Below, one piece after another: positions 43,581 through 50,887 of a stretch of 64,000 nucleotides of DNA (within the stretch, counting starts at the first letter, position 1; every line of letters begins with the position of its first letter). The notes beneath the pieces were generated by a model. That model did no database searches and was not told the origin of the DNA. It worked only from the letters and a program-made list of their open reading frames with translations. The stretch comes from Olsenella profusa DSM 13989 (lineage in GTDB: Bacteria > Actinomycetota > Coriobacteriia > Coriobacteriales > Atopobiaceae): NCBI RefSeq assembly GCF_030811115.1, contig NZ_JAUSQK010000001.1, forward strand, positions 1,922,001-1,986,000, in the 5' to 3' direction. The position numbers were made by a program, and so were the translations under genes.

Positions 43581-44171
43581 TGGCGACCTACGCGGCGATT
43601 CTCTTCGGCATGATCCTCTCGGACAACCTCGTGCTCGCGAAGTTCATGGGCATGTGCCCCTTCCTGGGCGTCTCGAAGCGGCTTGACTCCGCCGTGGGCA
43701 TGGGGGCGGCCGTCACGCTGGTGATGGTCGTCGCCATGTCGGTCACCTGGCCCATCCAGCAGCTCCTGGACCTCTGGGGCATCGGCTACCTGCAGACCGT
43801 CGCCTTCATCCTCGTCATCGCCATCCTCGTGCAGCTGCTGGAGATGGCCATCCGCAAGCAGTTCCCGCCGCTCTACACGTCGCTCGGTGTGTACCTGCCG
43901 CTCATCACCACCAACTGCGCCGTCTTGGGCGTCACCATCCTTGCCATCGAGGACGGCTACACCTACCTGGAGTCGCTCGTGGCGGCGCTCGGCGGGGGGG
44001 CTGGGGTTCCTCTTTGCCATGATCCTCTTCTGTGGCGTGCGGCGGCGGGTGGAGGAGGCCGACCCTCCTGAGGCCTTCAAGGGCATGCCCATCACACTCA
44101 TGGCCGCCGCCATCGTGGCGATGGCCTTCATGGGCTTCGCGGGCGTCATCGAGAACCTCTTCGGCGTCTAG
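43580..44171 (+). pseudogene. rnfA: rnfA with a one-base frameshift in a G7 tract
   Basis: From ATG 43580 the frame reads a perfect RnfA for about 140 residues (ILSDNLVLAKFMGMCPFLG, YLPLITTNCAVLGV), then leaves frame at the G-run 43994-44000. The remaining RnfA sequence (FLFAMILFCGVRRRV to the GVIENLFGV end at 44171) continues in the next frame. Removing one G restores a protein of about 196 residues, the normal length. RnfA is an essential membrane subunit holding an intramembrane iron site with RnfE. The rest of the operon is intact, so a homopolymer read error or slippage is at least as likely as a dead gene. Confidence 0.85.
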
Positions 44172-44180
44172 GGGGAGGGC

Positions 44181-45011
44181 ATGCAGACGATAATCCACTC
44201 CGTCCTCCTCATCGTCGTCATCGGTCTCGTGGGCGGCGTCATCCTCGTGATAGGGTCCAGGCTCTTCTCCGTGGAGGTGGACTCGCGGCTGTGGCACGTC
44301 ATAGACATGCTGCCCGGCCTCAACTGTGGCTCGTGCGGCAACCCGGGCTGTGCGGGCTACGCCAGCGCCATCCTCGCGGGCGCCCCCTGCGACCTCTGCG
44401 GGCCGGGAGGGGAGGCCACGGCCAACGCCATCGCGCTCTACCTCGGCAGGGATCCCGGTCACACCACGGTAAGGAAGGCCGTCGTCACCTGCAACGGCGC
44501 CGCCGACCGCCTGCGCTCCGTGGAGGCCTACGAGGGCGACCCCAGCTGCCGCGTCTTCGACCTCATGGGGTACATGACGGAGTCGTGCACCTATGGCTGC
44601 CTGGGGCTCGGCGACTGTGTGGCGTCGTGTCCCTTCGACGCCATCCGCATCAACGGGAACCATGTCGCCGCGATCGACGTCGGGCGCTGCATGGCCTGTG
44701 GAATCTGCGTGGACGTATGCCCGCGCCATGTCATCGCCATTCACGAGCGCTCGCAGACGGACAGTCCCTCCGTCGTCCTGTGCTGCAACACCATGATGGG
44801 CAAGCGCGCCCAGGAGGCCTGTGCCAACGCCTGCATCGGCTGCGGACGCTGCGTGGGGGCCTGCCCCGAGGGATGCATCACGGTCATGGACCACGTCGCC
44901 CGGATCAACGACGCATGCTGCACGGGCTGTGGCAGCTGCATCGAGGTGTGCCCCGCGAAGGCCATCCGTCCCATCGACCTCTCGCGCCGGGAGAAGGGGG
45001 CTCTCGTCTAG
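44181..45011 (+). CDS. rnfB: Rnf electron transport complex subunit RnfB
   Basis: A 276-residue ferredoxin-like subunit that takes electrons from reduced ferredoxin. An N-terminal membrane helix is followed by the Fe-S domain MLPGLNCGSCGNPGCAGYA. Several more cysteine motifs come next: YGCLGLGDCVASCP, CMACGICVDVCP, CIGCGRCVGACPEGC and CCTGCGSCIEVCP. ATG 44181 follows GGGGGAGGGC. It is the last gene of rnfCDGEAB. Confidence 0.94.
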   Translation: MQTIIHSVLLIVVIGLVGGVILVIGSRLFSVEVDSRLWHVIDMLPGLNCGSCGNPGCAGYASAILAGAPCDLCGPGGEATANAIALYLGRDPGHTTVRKAVVTCNGAADRLRSVEAYEGDPSCRVFDLMGYMTESCTYGCLGLGDCVASCPFDAIRINGNHVAAIDVGRCMACGICVDVCPRHVIAIHERSQTDSPSVVLCCNTMMGKRAQEACANACIGCGRCVGACPEGCITVMDHVARINDACCTGCGSCIEVCPAKAIRPIDLSRREKGALV

Positions 45012-45172
45012 GTCCCGCGTGCCCCGCAGCTCCGCTGGCCGACCGCAAACAGCGAAAACGGGGCCGTTCGTAAGTGTTAACAATGGCTGTGCCGCATCTG
45101 CACTAAGGTACAAGTCACATGTGAATGTCAGAGGAGGGGAACGGCAACATCCAAGCCGGAGATGGAGGAGCC

Positions 45173-45778
45173 ATGCAAGTCGATGCACGCGATCTTTTCA
45201 ACCCCAAGCCGGTCATCATGGCACTCGAGGCGCTGTCGGAGCTCAGGGAGGGCGAGACGCTCGCCGTCTCCGTCAATGACGGCATGGCGGTTGAGAGCCT
45301 GGTGAGGCTTGCCGACGAGCAGCACTGCAAGTTTATGCGCGAAGACGAGGGCGACTACACGGTGATCACGCTTGCCCCCACGGAGCCCATCGTCACGAAC
45401 AAGCCCATCGAGCGGGCCGTTGCCCTCATGGATGTGATCGATCAGCAGCCGACGGTCATCATTGGGTCGGAGGCCGTCGGTTGTGGCGACAAGGAGCTCG
45501 GCCGCATTCTCATGGGCGAGATCATCTACGACATGGCCTTGCAGGAGGTGGCACCACGGGAGCTCGTCTTCGTCAACAGCGGTGTCAAGCTCACCACTAC
45601 GGGTAGCAACATCATCGACCAGCTCAAGATGATCGAGGCACTGGGGGCGGACATCCACTCCGAGGCCGTGAGCCTTGACGGATATGGCCTGACGGAGCAG
45701 GTGGAGGTCGGTGACATCATCCAGCCGTACAACATCGCGCAGATCCTCGTGAGCCGCACCAACGTCGTCATGCTGTAG
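45173..45778 (+). CDS. yedF: YedF-like sulfurtransferase / selenium metabolism protein
   Basis: A 201-residue protein with an N-terminal TusA/SirA-like domain and a C-terminal DsrE-like domain (TVIIGSEAVGCGDKELGRILM onward), the YedF layout tied to selenium or sulfur transfer. The TusA motif reads VDARDLFNPKPVIMAL: position 10, normally the sulfur-carrying Cys of CPxP, is Asn here. The DsrE half keeps a Cys in VGCGDKELG. ATG 45173 follows GGAGGAGCC and starts MQVDARD; an upstream ATG at 45125 lacks a ribosome site. No selD or selA is in the window. Confidence 0.8.
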   Translation: MQVDARDLFNPKPVIMALEALSELREGETLAVSVNDGMAVESLVRLADEQHCKFMREDEGDYTVITLAPTEPIVTNKPIERAVALMDVIDQQPTVIIGSEAVGCGDKELGRILMGEIIYDMALQEVAPRELVFVNSGVKLTTTGSNIIDQLKMIEALGADIHSEAVSLDGYGLTEQVEVGDIIQPYNIAQILVSRTNVVML

Positions 45779-45850
45779 GGCCGGTACCATCGTATCGGTT
45801 GTTCACGAGACGGCGGTCTCCCCTACCTTGGTCGGGCGTGCGTATGACAA

Positions 45851-45894
45851 AAGCGTGCGTCTCAGTGCCAGTTCTGTCGCTGAGACGCACGCTT
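45851..45894. terminator. Bidirectional terminator between yedF and the leftward peptide locus
   Basis: A perfect 15-bp inverted repeat (45851-45865 with 45880-45894) with a 14-base loop. On the reverse strand the stem runs into TTTT. It serves the convergent yedF and 45935-46339 genes and marks the left border of the AT-richer insert. Confidence 0.75.
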
Positions 45895-45934
45895 GGCTAA
45901 GGGGTGGCGTCGTGGGATGTGATATAGCTGGGGG

Positions 45935-46339
45935 TTAGCGCGGGGTGTCCTCGCCCTCTTCCTGTGCAGCGAGGGTGATTCTACTAGCCTGGTAGGCTCC
46001 CTGCTCATCCTTATATCTGAAGAAATCAATCGCGATTGTGTCGCCGACTACCACGTCATCCAGCTGATCCTCTATCCCCCAGGCAGCCACGTCGAAGAGT
46101 ACGGTGTCACCCACCCCGAAGTCTTCCTCGGAACTCATACTCGTCTCTTCCACGTGCACTGTGACGAGACCCCTCTCCTGATCGATCGAGAGGACTGTCC
46201 CCCTGCACTCGTAGAGCACCCACACGTTGCCTCCCACCAACCCTTTGTCGGGGGGCTGCTCATAGAGGGTGTAGGCTACCAGCCCCAGAGCGGCGAGGGC
46301 AACCGATAGCAACACGATCCACTTGAGTGCGCTACGCAT
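45935..46339 (-). CDS. Small membrane-anchored protein of unknown function
   Basis: A 134-residue protein: one N-terminal transmembrane helix (about residues 7-26, IVLLSVALAALGLVAYTLY), then an acidic extracellular domain of about 105 residues. The domain looks beta-rich and OB-like (GTVLSIDQERGLVTVHV, FGVGDTVLFDVAAWGI, VGDTIAIDFF). I recognise no named family. The start is the ATG at 46339, 8 bases behind GGAGC. It overlaps the upstream peptidase fragment by 8 bases and is the last gene of the leftward set. A role in self-protection or peptide handling is only a guess from position. Confidence 0.65.
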   Translation of the reverse strand: MRSALKWIVLLSVALAALGLVAYTLYEQPPDKGLVGGNVWVLYECRGTVLSIDQERGLVTVHVEETSMSSEEDFGVGDTVLFDVAAWGIEDQLDDVVVGDTIAIDFFRYKDEQGAYQASRITLAAQEEGEDTPR

Positions 46340-46736
46340 AGACAAAAGCTCCGTAGGTCGTACTGTAGTCCGATGGAACGTATGAGAGGTACATCACTGA
46401 ATCATACCATCCATCAGCGACTACAAGGGTATTGATGGCTTGGCCGGTTGCCTTCTTGGTGGCGATTGCATAGCCTTGTGCACACATCGAGTGTCCTATG
46501 GGGCTTCCGTAGAAAATGGCTGATACTATGCTGTTCCGGCCTGCAGCAACCTGTTGCTTGAAGTCTTCGAAGGATGGCTTGGACACGGTCTGCCCTGTCA
46601 CAAGTGTGCCCTTGTTTTGGGCATATAGCTGAAAACCAGGGGCGATGTGTCGTCTGATGACACATCGAGCTGAATTCCTAGTCCAAAATGCCATCAGATG
46701 TACACTCGTATACCCGTACGTTAGGTCGTTGATCAA
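46332..46736 (-). pseudogene. C-terminal fragment of a papain-like/C39-type cysteine peptidase
   Basis: A 134-codon frame that opens right after a TAA and has only a TTG start with no ribosome site. Its sequence resembles the second half of a C39-type peptidase: FEDFKQQVAAGRNSIV, then GHSMCAQGYAI with the catalytic-type His, and NTLVVADGWYDSV as the Asn/Asp part. The half with the catalytic Cys is missing, and the preceding sequence belongs to the protease-like membrane gene. It is either a remnant or a very short new gene. It overlaps 45935-46339 by 8 bases. Confidence 0.55.
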
Positions 46737-46765
46737 GATGAATGTAACTTATCTAGCATGCGGTT

Positions 46766-47485
46766 CTATCCGATAAGGAACCTTAGGACTACACAGGAGA
46801 TCAACAAGATCGCCAAGCCTCGGATGCAATCTTCAAGGATTCTCCTTGGAGTTTCCTGACAGAGATTGTAGCGTTTGGTTGCTGCAGCTATTGCATAGTA
46901 ACCGTCGCTCTTCATGATTGGTGCAAGATTCGTAATCATCGTGAGCAAAACAAAATCTGATGCGCCCCCAAGTCTGAGCTTTCCCAAGCAAACTATGAGC
47001 AAGAGTGCTGCATTAGCAGCATTGCCAGCGAGATATACGGCCATACGTTTGTAGGTAGGTAGTAAATAGCTATCTGATGTGTCTACATAGAATGTGGGAA
47101 AAATAAAAGTGAACTTGAATCCAATGCCTATCTTGGCCGCAGAATAGAAAAAATGCAGCACTAATGCATGAGCTAGCTCATGCATCGCTACATTTCCTAC
47201 AATAAATATGATTGACAGTGGTAGGGGACATAGACTTGCATGTGGAGAAGATAGCAGAGAAAGCAAAAGTCCAGCAAATATGAGGGCGATTTCAATGCAT
47301 AGAGGGAGAGCATCATCCGAAATCACTAGCTTGCCCCAAAGTATGTCATTGTCTCGAATCTGCTCATATGTTTTTGTGTCTGGATGGTAATACTTACCAT
47401 CCACCCTTATTAATTGCAGCTTTGACGGCGAATCTTCAATATAGAGAGCTCTTCGCCCCCTAATGATTTTAGTTGAGGACTTCAT
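46766..47485 (-). CDS. Site-2-type membrane metalloprotease, EpeP/YydH-like
   Basis: A 239-residue multi-span membrane protein with the zinc site HELAH (residues 102-106, in a hydrophobic segment) and a late MKSDGYYAI motif that supplies the acidic third ligand (NxxPxxxxDG-like: NLAPIMKSDG). About five hydrophobic segments are visible. This is the M50/S2P layout of EpeP (YydH), thought to cut the modified epipeptide from its leader in the membrane. ATG 47485 overlaps the end of the radical SAM gene by 17 bases; the frame is open further upstream. AT-rich codons set it apart from the chromosome around it. Confidence 0.72.
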   Translation of the reverse strand: MKSSTKIIRGRRALYIEDSPSKLQLIRVDGKYYHPDTKTYEQIRDNDILWGKLVISDDALPLCIEIALIFAGLLLSLLSSPHASLCPLPLSIIFIVGNVAMHELAHALVLHFFYSAAKIGIGFKFTFIFPTFYVDTSDSYLLPTYKRMAVYLAGNAANAALLLIVCLGKLRLGGASDFVLLTMITNLAPIMKSDGYYAIAAATKRYNLCQETPRRILEDCIRGLAILLISCVVLRFLIG

Positions 47486-48395
47486 TGCGGAACTGGTTGA
47501 AAAATCGAGTGTCACGGAATAGATATTCACATGCTTCGCATGGGGTTGAAAACTCACTTGGACAGTCAGCCTCATCTGAGATGACATCTAGGAATGGAGT
47601 CAGCCCTTTTGTGAACAATGAGACAAGCAGTTTATTGTGTTTCGTCCGACTGATAACCTTAGAGAGAGGCTCTACTGTCAAATCTCCGATTCTCAGAATC
47701 GTACCTTCAACCACTTGTGAACAGCATGGATAGACTTGAAGTGCGGTGTTGATGAGCAGCGTATGCTTGAGGGCCACTGAACAAGGCAGCTTCTCTTTTC
47801 CAAATCGATAAGGGCGAATGAAGCGTTCTTCATCGAAATTAGTTGCCAGACCCGTTCTCATAACGGGCTGATAAAGGAAATTACAACGATAGGCATATTC
47901 GCCAAGCATATCTAAGACGGTTCCCGCACTCATGGAGTCTTTCAGGAAGCATCCTACGATATCTGTGGGTATTCCTTTGTTCCAAGCGAGATCGATGAGC
48001 GTTTTGATGCTATTTAGGTCGACGTATTTGCAATGGAATTCGTCATAGCTAAACGATATATATTTGATTCGCTGACTATTCCTGGTAAGAAACGAGCTTG
48101 CTTTTTTTGGGTCTCTTCCCCAAAAGCCATTTGTTTTGAGTGATATTCTCATAGGGCGGCCGAAGTCGTAGTCACACACAGCTTGTACGAGATCTGGATG
48201 CATCATTGGCTCACCACCTGTGATACCAACATATGTGATCGACCTTACCTCTTTTATCTGACTGAGCACTGCCGTGAGTTCTTGATGCGTAAGAGTGTGA
48301 TGTTGCTCCTGAAGCTCCGGCTTACCAGCGCAACACATCTTGCATCGTGCGTTGCAGTCATCGGTTAGCACGAGTCCCACGCTATCGAATACCAT
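47469..48395 (-). CDS. Radical SAM peptide-modifying enzyme, EpeE/YydG-like (putative epimerase)
   Basis: A 308-residue radical SAM protein. The cluster motif is CNARCKMC (Cys14, 18, 21), with GGEP near residue 58 and further core motifs. The C-terminal third has extra cysteines (LPCSVALKH, YPCCSQ, CPSEF, CEACEYLF) that could hold a second Fe-S cluster and a catalytic Cys. Size and layout match EpeE (YydG), which converts L-Val and L-Ile of a peptide into D-residues by H-atom abstraction. ATG 48395 is 7 bases behind AGAGGTGG. The gene lies between the ABC permease and the protease genes, overlapping both. Epimerase activity is inferred from the neighbourhood. Confidence 0.75.
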   Translation of the reverse strand: MVFDSVGLVLTDDCNARCKMCCAGKPELQEQHHTLTHQELTAVLSQIKEVRSITYVGITGGEPMMHPDLVQAVCDYDFGRPMRISLKTNGFWGRDPKKASSFLTRNSQRIKYISFSYDEFHCKYVDLNSIKTLIDLAWNKGIPTDIVGCFLKDSMSAGTVLDMLGEYAYRCNFLYQPVMRTGLATNFDEERFIRPYRFGKEKLPCSVALKHTLLINTALQVYPCCSQVVEGTILRIGDLTVEPLSKVISRTKHNKLLVSLFTKGLTPFLDVISDEADCPSEFSTPCEACEYLFRDTRFFNQFRNEVLN

Positions 48396-49107
48396 TTTCA
48401 AGCCACCTCTTTTTCAATAAGAGAATTACAAGAATGTTGAGTACTGCGATCCCAAGGGCATAGGCAAGACAGAGGGGGATATGAGGCATCTCGTTTGCCG
48501 TGAAGGTCGAGAGATCGGTGATGTTCCTTTCAAGATCCTTGTAGACGAAGCCATTTTGCTCAAAGAACTGTAGGAACCTCAGGGATTCGTTTGAGAGGGC
48601 GACATAGAGTGCAACGAGCGAGTAGATGAAACTGACAAAGTACGACCTGATGAAGGTTCCAAGGATACAAGCAAGCATCGTATAGAAGGAAAAGTATGTG
48701 ACTATGACTGCTACAAAGTGCAGCAACATGCTGAGGAAAGGTCGGAAATCGCCAAAGTGAAGGCAGGTAACGGACAGCCCGATGGTAGCTCCTAGCGTGA
48801 AGAACAGTATGAGACATAGGTCCTTCGCAACGAAGTAGCGGACCGAGCCCATTCCTAGGTCTCGATAGAAGAGGATGGATTTCTCGCTGAAGTCGAGACA
48901 GACGTAGGACGCCGCCAAGGCAGGAAGTATGAAGACACCCAGTTGTGTAAGAACGACGTAGGTCCCGAGCAACGTCCCCTCAAGGTCGACTCCGTCAGGA
49001 TAGGCGGGAATCTGCATGACATACCCAAGAGCGAACAGGCCCATGGACAGCGCGACCGTGATGGGGAGATACACGCCATGAGAGAAGCGTCGAAGTTCGA
49101 CTAGCAT
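48382..49107 (-). CDS. ABC transporter permease, EpeB/YydJ-like
   Basis: A 241-residue membrane protein with six predicted helices and no soluble domain of note. Its length matches the permease of YydIJ/EpeAB transporters (about 240 residues). It overlaps the ATPase gene by 7 bases and the radical SAM gene by 14 bases. It would export the modified peptide or protect the membrane from it. Sequence alone gives only a generic ABC-2-like permease; the assignment rests on the ATPase and operon. Confidence 0.72.
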   Translation of the reverse strand: MLVELRRFSHGVYLPITVALSMGLFALGYVMQIPAYPDGVDLEGTLLGTYVVLTQLGVFILPALAASYVCLDFSEKSILFYRDLGMGSVRYFVAKDLCLILFFTLGATIGLSVTCLHFGDFRPFLSMLLHFVAVIVTYFSFYTMLACILGTFIRSYFVSFIYSLVALYVALSNESLRFLQFFEQNGFVYKDLERNITDLSTFTANEMPHIPLCLAYALGIAVLNILVILLLKKRWLENGIR

Positions 49108-49742
49108 GGAACGCCACCTCCTATATAGCGCCTTACTATGGTTTTCGTCGGAAGGTCCTTCTCTATGTGCCCATCCTCAAGGAGATAGTTGGCTCCTGGC
49201 ATTTCTGTGAGATCAGACAGATCATGGGTAATGTTGATAGAGGTTATTTCCGGGCGATTAAGGTACTTGTTAAAGAACGACCGTATCGTTCGCGTGCTTG
49301 TCTGATCGAGTGCGGAAGTGCATTCGTCGAGCACGATGACTTTTGGGTTCTTGGAGAGAAAGAAGAGAATCTTGAGTTTCTGCCTCTGGCCGTCGCTGAG
49401 TCTCCTAAGCCTTAGACCTTCCTGGATTGAGGCTATGTTCAGGCCCTGATACAGCCTACGGCAGGCATTGCCATCAGAGTGTGCTTCTGCGGCTCTGATG
49501 ACATCAGATACGTGGAGATCGAGTGGCAGACCGCTGTAGCTTCCGATTACGCTCACTTCTCCACCTTGGGTGGACACGATCCCCCCGTGTGGTATGAGCC
49601 CCGCGAGCGACTTGGCGAAGGTAGACTTGCCACTGCCGTTTTTGCCTAGAAGATGGTTGATACGACCTGCGGGAAACGAGACATCCGCATGACTCAGTAC
49701 CGTTCTGTTTCTAAATCCGACCGAGTAATCAATTAGCTTCAT
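49101..49742 (-). CDS. ABC transporter ATP-binding protein, EpeA/YydI-like
   Basis: A 213-residue ABC ATPase: Walker A GKNGSGKST (about residue 34), signature LSDGQRQKL (a variant of LSGGQ), Walker B VIVLDECTSALD and H-loop NITHDLSD. Length and place right after the putative precursor match EpeA/YydI. It is the first gene after the intergenic hairpin and is coupled to the permease gene by a 7-base overlap. Confidence 0.82.
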   Translation of the reverse strand: MKLIDYSVGFRNRTVLSHADVSFPAGRINHLLGKNGSGKSTFAKSLAGLIPHGGIVSTQGGEVSVIGSYSGLPLDLHVSDVIRAAEAHSDGNACRRLYQGLNIASIQEGLRLRRLSDGQRQKLKILFFLSKNPKVIVLDECTSALDQTSTRTIRSFFNKYLNRPEITSINITHDLSDLTEMPGANYLLEDGHIEKDLPTKTIVRRYIGGGVPC

Positions 49743-49770
49743 GATGATTGTCCAAAATGGTACACGGAAA

Positions 49771-49800
49771 GGCCCGTGGACTCCATGGAGGCCACGGGCC
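49771..49800 (-). terminator. Partial terminator/attenuator between precursor and transporter genes
   Basis: On the reverse strand GGCCCGTGG pairs with CCACGGGCC (49771-49779 with 49792-49800), with an inner CTCC/GGAG extension, followed by TTTCC. It lies 11 bases past the precursor stop. Such hairpins commonly let the peptide transcript exceed that of the biosynthetic genes. Confidence 0.65.
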
Positions 49801-49810
49801 CCTCGTTGGT

Positions 49811-49972
49811 CTACCAGCCAATGAAAGTGGCGTTTACGTTCTGGAAGAGATATACAGGGCTAAGGACATCCTCGAGCCTGCATGTCTCAAGTTCCTTCTC
49901 GAGTTCTTTCTGTTCCATGGGGTTTTCGACAATGAAATCATCTATGGTCTGGCGCGGATCTTGGTTATCCAT
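49811..49972 (-). CDS. Putative epipeptide-type RiPP precursor (53 residues)
   Basis: ATG 49972 lies 6 bases behind GAGG and opens a 53-residue acidic peptide. The N-terminal 37 residues look like a leader (ending CRLEDVL). The C-terminal part SPVYLFQNVNATFIGW is hydrophobic and aromatic. It aligns without gaps with the core of YydF/EpeX (WYFVKSKENRWILGSGH, quoted from memory): Tyr41 over Tyr34, Phe50 over Trp43 and Ile51 over Ile44, the residue that becomes D-allo-Ile in YydF. The second YydF site, Val36, falls on Phe43 here; Val40 and Val46 lie nearby. Position, size and neighbours support a precursor, but the similarity is short. Confidence 0.7.
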   Translation of the reverse strand: MDNQDPRQTIDDFIVENPMEQKELEKELETCRLEDVLSPVYLFQNVNATFIGW

Positions 49973-50010
49973 GGCAATCCTCAACTCTTCCTCTCGTTCT
50001 GAATGCGATT

Positions 50011-50029
50011 GCATGCTGGTCGACCATGC
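50011..50029. promoter_or_regulatory. Dyad in the divergent control region of the peptide locus
   Basis: The 19 bases hold an inverted repeat GCATG-N9-CATGC with a nested palindrome TGGTCGACCA. It lies between the precursor start (49972) and the response regulator promoter (50126-50131), 39 bases before the precursor gene on the reverse strand. It is a candidate operator for the response regulator encoded next door. Confidence 0.4.
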
Positions 50030-50125
50030 TTTGCATTGTGCTCGATCAGTCTTAAGGTCAAATAAAGCAGATACTAAGAAAGTCATAAGATGCGCCATGG
50101 AAAAATAACGTATGAGCTGAATGGC

Positions 50126-50131
50126 TATAAT
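50126..50131 (+). promoter_or_regulatory. -10 element of the response regulator operon
   Basis: A perfect TATAAT, 40 bases upstream of the chosen ATG at 50171. No good -35 is visible, as in promoters that need an activator. A transcript starting near 50138 excludes the upstream in-frame start at 50090. Confidence 0.5.
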
Positions 50132-50170
50132 CCAAATTGTGGCAGGATGTCCCGGGAGATGTCGGTTCTC

Positions 50171-50887
50171 ATGCACGAAAAGGTATTGGTGGTAGAGGAC
50201 GACCGGGACATTTCGACCATCGTGATGGACTGCTTGAGTGCCGAGGGATATGAGTGCCATGCAAGCTATGCTGGCAACGATGCACTGAGAGAGTTTGGGG
50301 CCCAGCCCTATGATCTGGTCATCTGCGACCTCATGTTGCCGGGGTGTCCGGGAGAGCGGGTCGTGAGTGCCATAAGGTCAAGAGATAGCACTATACCCAT
50401 ACTCATTATATCTGCCCGTGGAAGTACTTCGGACAAGGTAGATCTCTTGTCGCTTGGCGCAGATGACTATCTGGCCAAGCCCTTTGACATAGCGGAGCTG
50501 ATAGCACGCGTCGGCGTCCAACTGCGTCACACGAGACATGAGGATTCCGAGAAGATCGGCCGTAGTTGGGTCTCAGTGGGTAGGTGGGTGCTGGACCGGG
50601 ATTGCAGGACGCTTGAGATCGACAAGGTTTCGTTGTCTCTGACATGCATAGAGTTCAATCTCGTCGAGGCGCTCGTCAGCCATCCCAAAAGGGTTTTTAC
50701 GCGTCCAGAGCTATTCGAAATTGCCTGGGGCGAACGTTTTTCCAATGATGCAGGGACGGTGAATGTCCATATATCGAACATTCGAACAAAGCTGAGGCCG
50801 ACGGGGACCGATTCCTACATTGATACCGTTTGGGGTGTAGGATTCAGGCTCGTTGTTCCACAAGATGATGGGGAAATCCCCGCGTGA
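50171..50887 (+). CDS. OmpR-family response regulator
   Basis: A 238-residue two-domain regulator. The receiver has the acidic pair at 9-11 (VVEDD), phospho-acceptor Asp53 (VICDLMLPG) and Lys103 (LAKPFD). A winged-helix DNA-binding domain fills the C-terminal half (LTCIEFNLVEALVSHPKRVFTRPELFEIAWG and the DTVWGVGFRL end). ATG 50171 is chosen (MHEKVLVVEDD); ATG 50147 and 50159 have no spaced ribosome site. It is the first gene of a four-gene overlapping set ending with its kinase, and probably acts on the divergent gap. Confidence 0.88.
   Translation: MHEKVLVVEDDRDISTIVMDCLSAEGYECHASYAGNDALREFGAQPYDLVICDLMLPGCPGERVVSAIRSRDSTIPILIISARGSTSDKVDLLSLGADDYLAKPFDIAELIARVGVQLRHTRHEDSEKIGRSWVSVGRWVLDRDCRTLEIDKVSLSLTCIEFNLVEALVSHPKRVFTRPELFEIAWGERFSNDAGTVNVHISNIRTKLRPTGTDSYIDTVWGVGFRLVVPQDDGEIPA

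Noticed and set aside
50090-50170. Upstream start of the response regulator at 50090
   Set aside because: The perfect TATAAT at 50126-50131 would start transcription downstream of it, and the extra residues are not receiver-like.
49973-50260. Long version of the precursor frame (149 codons from 50260)
   Set aside because: It crosses the divergent promoter region and the regulator gene; the ATG at 49972 has the only good ribosome site.
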